From Candidatus Atribacteria bacterium (lineage in GTDB: Bacteria > Atribacterota > Phoenicimicrobiia > Phoenicimicrobiales > Phoenicimicrobiaceae), in NCBI GenBank assembly GCA_003513845.1, contig DOTB01000080.1, positions 1-29,246 on the forward strand: a DNA stretch of 29,246 nt, given 5' to 3'. Both the position numbers and the translations under genes were made by a program. Positions 8,335-15,947 of this stretch are shown one piece after another (positions within the stretch are counted from its first letter, which is position 1; the number at the start of each line of letters is the position of its first letter). The notes under the pieces are model-generated. The model made no database searches. It was not told where the DNA came from and saw nothing but the letters and a program-made list of their open reading frames with translations.

Positions 8335-9225
8335 ATGAAAGTCCAACTAAACTGTGCAAGTTGTATAATTGATGATCTATGTGGTGCTTTAGATTTAGTT
8401 CCTTTAAAAGAAGAAATTAAAAATGAAATATTAAGGGAATCCTTTCGATTTATGTCTCGAGAGTTCTCTACTGAAAAGATTCCATCTTATTTTATTACAG
8501 AAGTTCACAGAATCTTGAAGAGGATATCGGGGATAGAAATTCCCTTCAAAGAAAGAAGAGATAAATGTAATGAAGTCGGTATAAAAATGGCAGAAAAGAT
8601 CAGTTTGGAAGCTGAAAAACTTGAGGAATCACAAAGATTTTCTTTTTTGGTCAATTGGGCTATTGCCAGTAACCATTTGGATTTTCGCACAGTAGGAACC
8701 GGTTATGGTTTTCAGATGGCCGAAATAATAGAGGAACTTCGGGACTGTGTTTCGGAAGGATTAAAAATAGACCAGAGAGCTGAAATTTTTAAGAAGGCTA
8801 AAAATTCCTCTGAAATACTTTATATTCATGATAATGTTGGAGAAATCGCCTTTGATAAATTACTAATTAAAGAGCTCAGAAGATATGGCGCTTCAGTAAT
8901 TTCCGCCTTAAGGGGAGGGCCTATTACTAGTGATGCTACTATAAAAGATGGAGAAATAGTAGGTCTCCAGGAGGCTGCTTCAGAAATTATTTTAGCCGGA
9001 CCAGATACGCTGGGCATTTCTCTTAATGAAATGTCTGACCAATTAAAAGAGAGTCTTCAGAATGTAGATCTGATAATTGCCAAGGGGCAAGCGAATTATT
9101 ACGCTTTGAGCGAATATAAATCGAAAGTGTCAGGCGAAATCGTCTGTCTTTTCAGAACCAAATGCGATATTGTCTCCAAGGAGTTAGGAAAAACAGGAAA
9201 AATAAATGTAGCTATTTTACTCTAA
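8335..9225 (+). CDS. DUF89 / ARMT1-like metal-dependent phosphatase family protein
   Basis: A 296-residue DUF89 (ARMT1-like) protein. N-terminal cysteines (CASCIIDDLC, residues 7-16) are typical of the archaeal/bacterial branch. A conserved acidic metal-binding segment IHDNVGEIAFDKLL is near residues 163-176, and the KGQANYYAL motif lies at about 249-257. Family members with known activity are metal-dependent phosphatases acting on sugar phosphates and other phosphometabolites (damage control), and some are fused to or encoded near carbohydrate enzymes. Placement inside the sugar ABC operon supports a phosphosugar role. The exact substrate is unknown. The start at 8335 follows AAAGGAG at 8316-8322. 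Confidence 0.85.
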   Translation: MKVQLNCASCIIDDLCGALDLVPLKEEIKNEILRESFRFMSREFSTEKIPSYFITEVHRILKRISGIEIPFKERRDKCNEVGIKMAEKISLEAEKLEESQRFSFLVNWAIASNHLDFRTVGTGYGFQMAEIIEELRDCVSEGLKIDQRAEIFKKAKNSSEILYIHDNVGEIAFDKLLIKELRRYGASVISALRGGPITSDATIKDGEIVGLQEAASEIILAGPDTLGISLNEMSDQLKESLQNVDLIIAKGQANYYALSEYKSKVSGEIVCLFRTKCDIVSKELGKTGKINVAILL

Positions 9226-9244
9226 TAAAAGGAGTTTATAAAAT

Positions 9245-10195
9245 ATGAAAAAATATCTTTTGGGGAAAACAGGAATTGAAGTAAGTGAGTTATGTTTTGG
9301 AGCATTGCCTCTGGGACCTCTGCAAGCCAATATTCCTGTCGAAGAGGGAGCAAAACTTATTCGAGCTGCTCTGGAAAGGGGTATCAATTTTATTGATACT
9401 GCCGAGGTTTACAAAACCTATCCTTATATAAAATTAGCACTAGAAGGTTATTTTGAAAAAGTGATTATTGCTACTAAATCAGGTGCAAAGACCTATTCAG
9501 AAATGGAAAAGAGTATAAATGATGCCCTCAGATCTCTTAATCGATCTTATATAGATATTTTTCATTTACATGCTGCTAGGGTTACTTCTTCCGTTTTTGA
9601 AGAAAGGGCAGGGGCATTTCAATGTTTGAAAGATTATAAAGCAAAGGGAGTTATTCGAGCGATTGGTATTTCTACTCATGTAATAGAAGTAGTAAGAAGA
9701 GCAATAGAAGTGAAGGAAATTGATATTATATTTCCCATTATTAATAAACTGGGTGTGGGTATTGTGGGGGGGGATGTTGAGAATATGATTACTGCAATCT
9801 CAGAAGCACATCAGGAAGGAAAAGGATTATACGCTATGAAAGCTCTAGCTGGAGGCCATTTAATTGACCAATTAGAAGAATCTTTAAATTTTGTAAGAAA
9901 TATTCAAGGGATTAGTTCTGTAGCAGTGGGAATGCTTAATCAAAAGGAATTGGAATTAAATGTGAAAATATTTAACAATGAAGAACTTCCCCGAGAAGTA
10001 TTCACAAAACAAACTAAACCCAGTAAGAGCTTATTTATTTCACGTTTTTGCAAAGGTTGTGGTACCTGTGTTAAAGCTTGCCCCAATAATGCCTTGTCTT
10101 TGAAAAATGGCAAAGCAGTAGTAGACCGTAAGTTATGTATTTTATGTGGATATTGTAACCCGGTATGCCCCGAATTTGCTATTAGATTGATTTAG
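9245..10195 (+). CDS. Aldo/keto reductase fused to a 2x[4Fe-4S] ferredoxin domain
   Basis: A 316-residue fusion. Residues 1 to about 260 form an aldo/keto reductase barrel with the catalytic tetrad D51, Y56, K78 and H109 visible. The C-terminus carries two 4Fe-4S motifs: CKGCGTCVKACP (about 277-288) and CILCGYCNPVCP (about 299-310). Such proteins are common in strict anaerobes and are thought to couple carbonyl/alcohol chemistry to ferredoxin or NAD(P)H; electron partners are not known here. It is the last gene of the ABC operon, 19 bp after the DUF89 gene, so it probably acts on the imported substrate or a product of it. Confidence 0.9.
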   Translation: MKKYLLGKTGIEVSELCFGALPLGPLQANIPVEEGAKLIRAALERGINFIDTAEVYKTYPYIKLALEGYFEKVIIATKSGAKTYSEMEKSINDALRSLNRSYIDIFHLHAARVTSSVFEERAGAFQCLKDYKAKGVIRAIGISTHVIEVVRRAIEVKEIDIIFPIINKLGVGIVGGDVENMITAISEAHQEGKGLYAMKALAGGHLIDQLEESLNFVRNIQGISSVAVGMLNQKELELNVKIFNNEELPREVFTKQTKPSKSLFISRFCKGCGTCVKACPNNALSLKNGKAVVDRKLCILCGYCNPVCPEFAIRLI

Positions 10196-10282
10196 TATTG
10201 TAAATGTATTGTCACCAATAATTGAATTTTCAATTTACTTCCTCTCCCCAAACAAACAATTATTAATTTATTTTTATAAAGA

Positions 10283-10319
10283 AGAAGGATTTTTAATAGT
10301 TTTATAGAATACTATGATA
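10283..10319 (+). repeat. Recurrent motif AGmAGGAwTTTTT-N-TAGaATA, copy 1
   Basis: AGAAGGATTTTT followed after 10 nt by TAGAATA, starting 118 bp upstream of the P1 peptidase start. The same layout occurs at 15854 and 22318. It may be a regulatory or mobile repeat. Confidence 0.5.
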
Positions 10320-10400
10320 CATAAATATATGCAATTTATAAAAGAAATTAGATGTAAGTTTTAGATAATAAAATAGTTTTAAGAGTAAGAGGTAAGCGGA

Positions 10401-11387
10401 ATGAAGGATAACAAAAGTTTAAAAGTGTTAAAAGATGCCATTATAGATGTGCCGGGGATAAAGGTAGGGCACAGCCAGAATTTAAAAGCCGGGACCGGTT
10501 GTACCGTAGTTATCTGTGAAAAAGGAGCGGTTGGGGGAGTAGATGTGCGAGGAGGAGCTCCTGGTACTCGGGAAACAGACCTTTTAAATCCTGTTAACTT
10601 GGTAGATAAAATCCATGCAATCTATCTGGGTGGAGGGAGTGCTTTTGGATTGGAGGGGGCATGTGGAGTAATGAAATATTTGGAAGAAAAAGGGATAGGT
10701 TTTGATGTGGTGCTAACCAAAGTTCCTATTGTTCCCGGGGCAGTCCTCTTTGACCTGGCGGTAGGTGATTACCAGATAAGACCTGATGCTAAGATGGGTT
10801 ATGAGGCTTGTCTTAAAGCTTCTGATGCAGAAGTTAGTCAGGGGAATGTTGGAGCCGGGACCGGGGCAACGGTAGGTAAGTTATTTGGTGGGCTTCGTTG
10901 TATGAAAAGTGGTTTAGGTACTGCCAGTTTTAAATCCCAGGAATTAATTATAGGGGCAATTGTAGCGGTAAATTGCCTGGGAGATGTAATTGACCCGGAA
11001 ACGGGAGAAATTATTGCCGGGGTTTTAACTGAGGACAAGAAAGGTTTTGCTAATACTATGTCTTTTTTAAGAAATTTTCCCCAAAAGACTAAAGATAATT
11101 TTTCTAAAAACACTACCATAGGAGTTGTAGCTACCAATGCAAAGCTAACCAAGGCCGGGGCAACCAAGGTGGCTATGATGGCCCAGGATGGCTATGCCCA
11201 CACTATAAGTCCTGCTCATACTATGTTTGATGGAGATACCATCTTTTGTATGGCGACTGGTGAAGTAGAAGCAGGAGCAAATGTAGTGGGAGCCATAGCA
11301 GCTGAGGTTATGGCTCGAGCGATAGTAAAAGCAGTAAAGAATGCAGAACCTCTTTATGGCCTTTTATGTTATAAGGATTTAGCATAA
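10401..11387 (+). CDS. P1 family N-terminal-nucleophile peptidase/amidase (DmpA/NylC-like)
   Basis: A 328-residue member of PF03576 (peptidase family S58/P1). Family hallmarks visible are the N-terminal DVPGIKVGHSQ (16-26), GCTVV, DVRGGAPGTRETDLL (48-62), the LGGGSAFGL turn (76-84) and, most tellingly, NTTIGVVATNA (237-247). By analogy with NylC and DmpA, autocleavage would occur between N237 and T238, exposing T238 as the nucleophile and giving alpha and beta chains. Relatives hydrolyse N-terminal amino acids, beta-peptides or nylon oligomers. It stands alone, preceded by a 205-bp spacer and followed by a palindrome. The natural substrate is not evident. Confidence 0.9.
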   Translation: MKDNKSLKVLKDAIIDVPGIKVGHSQNLKAGTGCTVVICEKGAVGGVDVRGGAPGTRETDLLNPVNLVDKIHAIYLGGGSAFGLEGACGVMKYLEEKGIGFDVVLTKVPIVPGAVLFDLAVGDYQIRPDAKMGYEACLKASDAEVSQGNVGAGTGATVGKLFGGLRCMKSGLGTASFKSQELIIGAIVAVNCLGDVIDPETGEIIAGVLTEDKKGFANTMSFLRNFPQKTKDNFSKNTTIGVVATNAKLTKAGATKVAMMAQDGYAHTISPAHTMFDGDTIFCMATGEVEAGANVVGAIAAEVMARAIVKAVKNAEPLYGLLCYKDLA

Positions 11388-11390
11388 AAA

Positions 11391-11423
11391 TGTAAACAAA
11401 GGTGCCTGGCACCTTTGTTTACA
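11391..11423. repeat. 33-bp perfect palindrome (GTGCC-centred REP-like element)
   Basis: Two 16-base arms (TGTAAACAAAGGTGCC and its exact complement) surround one T, starting 4 nt after the P1 peptidase stop. It could fold into a strong hairpin and end the peptidase transcript, although no U-tract follows. GTGCC(T/A)GGCAC centres are common in REP-type elements mobilised by RAYT transposases in other bacteria; that link is from general knowledge. Related degenerate sequence occurs at 4315 and 25028. Confidence 0.8.
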
Positions 11424-11426
11424 TTA

Positions 11427-11435
11427 TGATATAAT
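11427..11435 (+). promoter_or_regulatory. Extended -10 promoter of the UPF0182 gene
   Basis: TGATATAAT (TGn plus a consensus -10) lies 38 nt upstream of the ATG at 11473. An 18-nt spacer upstream would place the -35 at CTGGCA, the apex of the palindrome at 11391-11423, so the repeat may supply part of the promoter. Confidence 0.5.
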
Positions 11436-11472
11436 GCAAATGCAAGTACAAATATTAATAGGAGGGTAAGTA

Positions 11473-14190
11473 ATGGTTGATAAAACAAGGAATTTAAAAT
11501 GGGTAATTATTGGTGTAATTATTTTAATCTTAATAATAGTAAGTGGTATTGCTTCAATTTACATAGATTTAATTTGGTTTAAGTCAGTACAATATCTTGC
11601 TGTTTTCTGGAAGATACTGCTGACCAAGGGATTAATTATCCTGTTTTTTGCAGCGGTATTTTTTATATTGTCTTTTATAAACCTTTCTTATGCTCGGCGT
11701 TTTGCTCCAGAGTTTAGAGTAGAGATAAGTCAAGATGAATTTGAAAGGCCCGAGATTCAATTATACAAAAGTCTGCAAAATGTTCAGGTGAATAAAAAAT
11801 TTGTTTTTTGGTTCTCCCTGGTTGTTGCAATTTTTATGGGATTTTCTGAAGGCTCCAATTGGGAGAAAATTCTGATTTACTTGAACAGAACTTCATTTGA
11901 GATAACTGATCCTATCTTTAGCCGGGATATTGGCTTTTATATGTTCAGTTTGCCTTTCTGGGAATTTGTTAGAAATTGGTTATCTTTTGCTCTTACCCTT
12001 ATCACTATTGTGGTAGGAATTATTTATATTCTTAAAAGGGCTATAAAATACGAATATAAAAATCTTATTATAGAAACCCCAGTTAAAATTCATCTTTCTA
12101 TACTTATCGGAACCATATTGATTTTAAAGTCCTGGCAATATTGGTTAAATGCCTATAAAATTCTTTACTCCACTCGTGGAGTTATCTTTGGCGCAGGCTA
12201 TACTGAAATTCATGCCAATCTTTTGGCCTTGAGGGTTTTAATGGTTTTAGCTTTGGTTTGTGCAGCACTATTTTTTGTAACTGCCAGGAGACAAGATTGG
12301 AAGTTACCACTTTGGGGATTGGTACTGTTGATTGGTGTTTCTATCTTATTAGGAGGAGTTTATCCCGAAGTTATGCAGAGAGCCATAGTCTTACCGAATG
12401 AGAGCACCAAGGAGAGACCTTATATATTAAATAATATTGAAGCTACCCGGATAGCCTATGGTTTAGATAAGATTAAAGAGGAGGAATTTCCGGTAAAGGA
12501 AGAGATAAGTTTTGAGGAAATTGCAGAAAATGAAGAGACCATTAGCAATATCCGGCTCTGGGATTGGAGGCCAATTAAACAAACCTTAAAACAGATTCAG
12601 GCTATTCGTTTATATTATGATTTTAATAGCGTAGATATGGATCGTTATTATTTTAACGGAAATTACCAGATGGTAATGGTTTCTCCGCGTGAATTGGATA
12701 TTACTAAAATACCAGAACAGGCCCGAACCTGGATAAATGAACATTTAACCTATACTCATGGCTATGGTGTAGTAGTAAATCCAGTAAATAAAATAAGTGG
12801 AGAGGGTCTTCCTTATTTATTGATTAAAGACATTCCGCCAGTCTCTAGCGTAAATCTCACTATTAAAAGGCCGGAAATTTATTATGGAGAAATGACTAAT
12901 AATTATGTAATTGTAAAGACGAAAGCCAAGGAGTTTGATTATCCCAAAGGAGACGAGAATGTCTATAGTACCTATTTCGGTAATGGTGGAGTTGGGGTCT
13001 CATCTCTATGGAGAAGAATTTTATTTTCTATTAAATATTCTAACCCGCAAATTTTACTTACTACCAATTTTACTCCCGAGAGTCGAATTATGATCTATCG
13101 CAATATTAAGGAGAGGGTCAATAAAGTAGCTCCTTTCCTGGGTTATGATAATGATCCTTATATGGTGAGTTCTAAAGAGGGGAGACTATTCTGGATACAA
13201 GACGCTTATACTATATCTAATAATTATCCTTACTCTACTCCTCTTAGGGGGTACTTCAATTATATCAGGAATTCAGTAAAGGTAGTAATTGATGCTTACA
13301 ATGGTAGTATGGATTTTTATATTGTAGACCAAAAGGATCCCCTGGTTAAAGTCTATAAAAATATATTCCCGCAATTGTTTAAGAACTTTGACCAGATGCC
13401 TGAAGATTTAATAGAACATATCCGTTATCCCAAGGATTTATTCCAAATACAAGCTGAGCTTTATTCTACTTATCATATGACAAGTCCCGATGTATTTTAT
13501 AACAAAGAAGATTACTGGAATATTCCTAACGAGATTTATGCGGAAAATGAAATTAGGATGGAACCTTATTATATTGTAACTAAACTTCCAGGTCACGAGA
13601 GAGAAGAGTTTATTCTGATGACTCCCTTTACTCCTTCTAACAAGAATAATATGATTGCCTGGTTGGCGGCTAAGAATGACCAGCCAGAGTATGGGAATTT
13701 GATCGTTTATAAATTTCCCAAGGAAAAATTAGTTTTTGGACCGATGCAAATAGAGGCGAGGATTGACCAGGATTCAGAAATTTCTCAACAGTTGACTCTA
13801 TGGGGACAGAAAGGTTCCACGGTTATTCGAGGGAATCTACTGGTAATTCCCATAGGAAAATCAATTATCTATGTAGAACCTTTATACTTGAGAGCAGAAA
13901 AAGGGGAGATTCCAGAGTTAAAGAGAGTAATTGTCTCTAATGGTTTTGATGTGAAGATGGGAAAAGACCTTCCAGAGGCTTTAGAGAAACTCTTTGTTGG
14001 GGCATTTGAAGAGAGAGAAATTATAGAGGGAGAAGAAAAAAGTCTTAGAGATTTAATTAAAGAGGCAGCAGAATATTTTGAGAATGCTCAAGAGTTCGCT
14101 CGCGAAGGCAATTGGGGTAAATATGGAGAAGAATTACAGAAACTAGAACAGACTTTGAAATTGTTAGAAGAAGTAAGCGAGAGAGAATAA
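11473..14190 (+). CDS. UPF0182 family membrane protein
   Basis: A 905-residue protein of the UPF0182/COG1615 family, full length. About seven hydrophobic helices fill residues 10-315 (for example near 12-33, 47-68, 112-130, 165-187, 205-223, 250-270 and 278-300). They are followed by a large hydrophilic, probably extracytoplasmic part with family-typical segments: YILNNIEATRIAYGL, RLWDWRPIKQTLKQIQ, YTHGYGVVVNPVN and LLTTNFTPESRIM. The last 60 residues are acidic and helical. The function of the family is unknown. The ribosome site AGGAGGG lies 7 nt before the ATG and the gene appears to be monocistronic. Confidence 0.93.
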   Translation: MVDKTRNLKWVIIGVIILILIIVSGIASIYIDLIWFKSVQYLAVFWKILLTKGLIILFFAAVFFILSFINLSYARRFAPEFRVEISQDEFERPEIQLYKSLQNVQVNKKFVFWFSLVVAIFMGFSEGSNWEKILIYLNRTSFEITDPIFSRDIGFYMFSLPFWEFVRNWLSFALTLITIVVGIIYILKRAIKYEYKNLIIETPVKIHLSILIGTILILKSWQYWLNAYKILYSTRGVIFGAGYTEIHANLLALRVLMVLALVCAALFFVTARRQDWKLPLWGLVLLIGVSILLGGVYPEVMQRAIVLPNESTKERPYILNNIEATRIAYGLDKIKEEEFPVKEEISFEEIAENEETISNIRLWDWRPIKQTLKQIQAIRLYYDFNSVDMDRYYFNGNYQMVMVSPRELDITKIPEQARTWINEHLTYTHGYGVVVNPVNKISGEGLPYLLIKDIPPVSSVNLTIKRPEIYYGEMTNNYVIVKTKAKEFDYPKGDENVYSTYFGNGGVGVSSLWRRILFSIKYSNPQILLTTNFTPESRIMIYRNIKERVNKVAPFLGYDNDPYMVSSKEGRLFWIQDAYTISNNYPYSTPLRGYFNYIRNSVKVVIDAYNGSMDFYIVDQKDPLVKVYKNIFPQLFKNFDQMPEDLIEHIRYPKDLFQIQAELYSTYHMTSPDVFYNKEDYWNIPNEIYAENEIRMEPYYIVTKLPGHEREEFILMTPFTPSNKNNMIAWLAAKNDQPEYGNLIVYKFPKEKLVFGPMQIEARIDQDSEISQQLTLWGQKGSTVIRGNLLVIPIGKSIIYVEPLYLRAEKGEIPELKRVIVSNGFDVKMGKDLPEALEKLFVGAFEEREIIEGEEKSLRDLIKEAAEYFENAQEFAREGNWGKYGEELQKLEQTLKLLEEVSERE

Positions 14191-14194
14191 AAAT

Positions 14195-14304
14195 CAGTTA
14201 CTCAGTTAATTAGTTTACTAATTAATTTAATCGATGGAGAATATTATGCAGGGGGCGGATTTATCCGCCCCGATTCATTCTAACTATGTAGCCAACTAAC
14301 TATT
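14195..14304. repeat. Octad repeats flanking a REP-like hairpin
   Basis: Directly after the UPF0182 stop come four degenerate 8-mers (CAGTTACT, CAGTTAAT, TAGTTTAC, TAATTAAT; 14195-14226). Then comes a GGGGCGGAT/ATCCGCCCC hairpin (14252-14271), then three further 8-mers (TAACTATG, TAGCCAAC, TAACTATT; 14281-14304). The hairpin lies between convergent genes and might stop transcription, but lacks a U-tract. Confidence 0.65.
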
Positions 14305-14305
14305 T

Positions 14306-14333
14306 CTATGCGCTAAACGCTATCCGCTAGCTC
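14306..14333 (-). repeat. TAGCG heptad repeat overlapping a gene end
   Basis: On the minus strand GCTAGCG, GATAGCG, TTTAGCG and CATAG follow one another with a 7-nt period. The array covers the last codons and stop of the phosphodiesterase gene, so it encodes that protein's final residues (ELADSV). Confidence 0.65.
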
Positions 14334-14810
14334 TACAATTTTTACCTCTAAAGTTTTTAGGCCCAATAAAGCAATAGTACTTTTACCGGTAAGCCAACCA
14401 CCACATTCACCAGGATTTATGATGAAAGTCTTTCCGATTTTACGTAAATCAGTCCGGTGGGTATGGCCATATATAATCACATCGTATTTCTGGCTTTTTG
14501 CCAGAGCATCTATTAATTCTTCTTTATGTAGTATAATTATATTTTTGTTACTTAAGTTCATATGATAAGGTTCAGGATAAAGTTCCCCGATCCCCTTAAA
14601 TTTTTCCTGAAGGTAAAGTTTATCTCCGTCATTATTTCCAAAGACTCCTTTTAGAGGGCAGTTTGAATTTTTAAATTCTAAGAAAGTAAAAGGGGAAACA
14701 AAATCGCCAGCATGCAAAATCAGCTCAACCTTTTCTCGGTTAAAAATTTCTACTGCTTTTTTAATTTGAGGTAAATTATCATGCGTATCCGAGATTATTC
14801 CAATTTTCAT
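14313..14810 (-). CDS. YfcE/MJ0936-type metallophosphoesterase
   Basis: A 165-residue calcineurin-like phosphodiesterase with all family metal motifs: SDTHDN (7-12), HAGDF (33-37), FGNNDGD (57-63), LHKEE replacing the usual LxHG segment (94-98), and GHTHR (115-119). Family enzymes are Mn2+/Ni2+-dependent and hydrolyse phosphodiesters in vitro; the physiological substrate is generally unknown. In the usual LHG motif the glycine is changed (HKE), a minor oddity. Its ATG overlaps the TGA of the broken OpuAC-like fragment upstream (ATGA), so it sits in an operon with that remnant and the MarR gene. Its last codons come from a heptad repeat. Confidence 0.9.
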   Translation of the reverse strand: MKIGIISDTHDNLPQIKKAVEIFNREKVELILHAGDFVSPFTFLEFKNSNCPLKGVFGNNDGDKLYLQEKFKGIGELYPEPYHMNLSNKNIIILHKEELIDALAKSQKYDVIIYGHTHRTDLRKIGKTFIINPGECGGWLTGKSTIALLGLKTLEVKIVELADSV

Positions 14811-15091
14811 TTTATTAAACCCTTTTCTTTAAGAAATTCTTTAGCTACTATTTGGGCAGGTTTTCCATTACCATCAACTTCATAGTTTAAATTTATCATT
14901 TTCTCAGTGTCAATAAGTGTAGTAATAGGTTGCAGTATTTTCTCTATTTCTGGATATTTATCCAGAACATCTTTTTTAATAACTATTGATATATTATAAA
15001 TAGGGAAGAAATTTTTATTATCTAAAGATCTAATTTATGGGAGTAATTCATAAAGTTCTTTCTTGGTTAGAATGAGTTTAATAGGCTTCAT
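14807..15091 (-). pseudogene. Remnant of an osmoprotectant (OpuAC/ProX-like) substrate-binding protein
   Basis: A 95-codon frame on the minus strand, broken by an in-frame TAA at codon 19 (15035-15037). Its start ATG overlaps the MarR stop (ATGA, 15088-15091) and its TGA overlaps the phosphodiesterase ATG. The 75 codons after the internal stop read like the C-terminal end of glycine-betaine/choline-binding proteins: KNFFPIYNISIVIKKDVLD, KYPEIEKIL, MINLNYEVDGNGK and a final AKEFLKEKGLIK. Most of the protein (signal peptide and first lobe) is missing. The family call rests on motif resemblance only; that it is a broken gene is well supported by the stop and by the missing front. Confidence 0.6.
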
Positions 15092-15540
15092 TTAATTTTC
15101 AAGTATTTTTTTGTCTTCATCATAGAAGCAATTCTTTCTACCGAAGATAAAATTAAATGCTGTTCCCACTTCTGTAATTTATTAAATTCTGCTAAAAATT
15201 CTTCCTGTAATAATGATGGATTTTTACTAATAATATCTTTCGCTTTTGGGGTAATTTTTATAAGAACTTGTCGTCGGTCAAGATTATTTCTCGTTCTTAT
15301 AATCAAATTTTTAGTTTCAAGGCGATCAAGAATATCAGTTACTGTCGCCTGACTTAAACTAATTCTTCTGGCTATTTCTCCAATAGAAATTTGGTTAGTA
15401 TGAGAAAGTTCTTGTAAAATGAGTAATTGAGGGAAAGTCAATCCGTAATGTTTAACTAAAGACTTTGAATGGATAGACATAGCCCGGACAATTTGTCTTA
15501 AAGCAGCCAAAACCTCTTCATTTAAATTTTTATTATCCAT
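15088..15540 (-). CDS. MarR family winged-helix transcriptional regulator
   Basis: A 150-residue MarR-type regulator. The N-terminal dimerisation helix (residues 1-30), the recognition helix region SLSQATVTDILDRLETKNLI (about 62-81) and the beta-wing DRR motif (NNLDRRQVLIKIT, about 85-97) are in the expected positions, and a long C-terminal helix completes the dimer interface. Length is normal. It is the first gene of a three-member minus-strand unit with a clear promoter at 15568-15596, and it is divergent from the racemase-symporter operon. It could control either side; the OpuAC-like remnant behind it hints that it once governed an osmolyte transporter. The ligand is unknown. Confidence 0.9.
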   Translation of the reverse strand: MDNKNLNEEVLAALRQIVRAMSIHSKSLVKHYGLTFPQLLILQELSHTNQISIGEIARRISLSQATVTDILDRLETKNLIIRTRNNLDRRQVLIKITPKAKDIISKNPSLLQEEFLAEFNKLQKWEQHLILSSVERIASMMKTKKYLKIK

Positions 15541-15567
15541 TTTTTTCCTTTAAATATATTTTGTACT

Positions 15568-15596
15568 AATATATCGTATACTTAATAAAAAGTCAA
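15568..15596 (-). promoter_or_regulatory. Sigma70 promoter of marR, with possible operator
   Basis: On the minus strand TTGACT (15591-15596), a 17-nt spacer and TATATT (15568-15573), about 30 bp before the MarR start. An imperfect inverted sequence (GTATAC...GTAC, 15563-15581) overlaps the -10 and would suit autoregulation by a MarR dimer. Confidence 0.6.
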
Positions 15597-15947
15597 ATAT
15601 ATTGTTAACTTTTAGCAAACAGAAACATAAATTAGTAGGAATATTTTTCATATACTATAAAACATATATGATGTAGAAATATATTATAAAAAAAATTATA
15701 TTATTTAGGGTTCTTTATTATTTTCAATTATATTTTACATAAATATTACGTATTCTAAACATATTTTATATAAACTACTTGACGTATAATAAGAAATAAA
15801 TTTGCATAAAGAATAGAAAAAATAGTATAAAAGATAAAATATTTTTGTAAAAAAGAAGGATTTTTCTATATCTTTATAGTATAATTAGTTGGTTATTAAA
15901 ATAATGTTAAATAAATAATCTGGTGAAATGGGAGTAAAAAAATAAAA
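15597..15947. other. AT-rich divergent spacer
   Basis: Very AT-rich DNA between marR and the racemase gene. It contains copy 2 of the AGmAGGAwTTTTT motif (15854-15890), a weaker look-alike near 15636 and a TATAAT at 15880-15885 without a good -35. No gene is visible. Confidence 0.6.
15854..15890 (+). repeat. Recurrent motif AGmAGGAwTTTTT-N-TAGaATA, copy 2
   Basis: AGAAGGATTTTT followed after 11 nt by TAGTATA, beginning 94 bp upstream of the racemase start. Position and orientation match copy 1, which lies upstream of the P1 peptidase. Confidence 0.5.

Noticed and set aside
10838..11167. A 109-codon minus-strand open frame
   Set aside because: It is antisense to the conserved part of the P1 peptidase and resembles no family.
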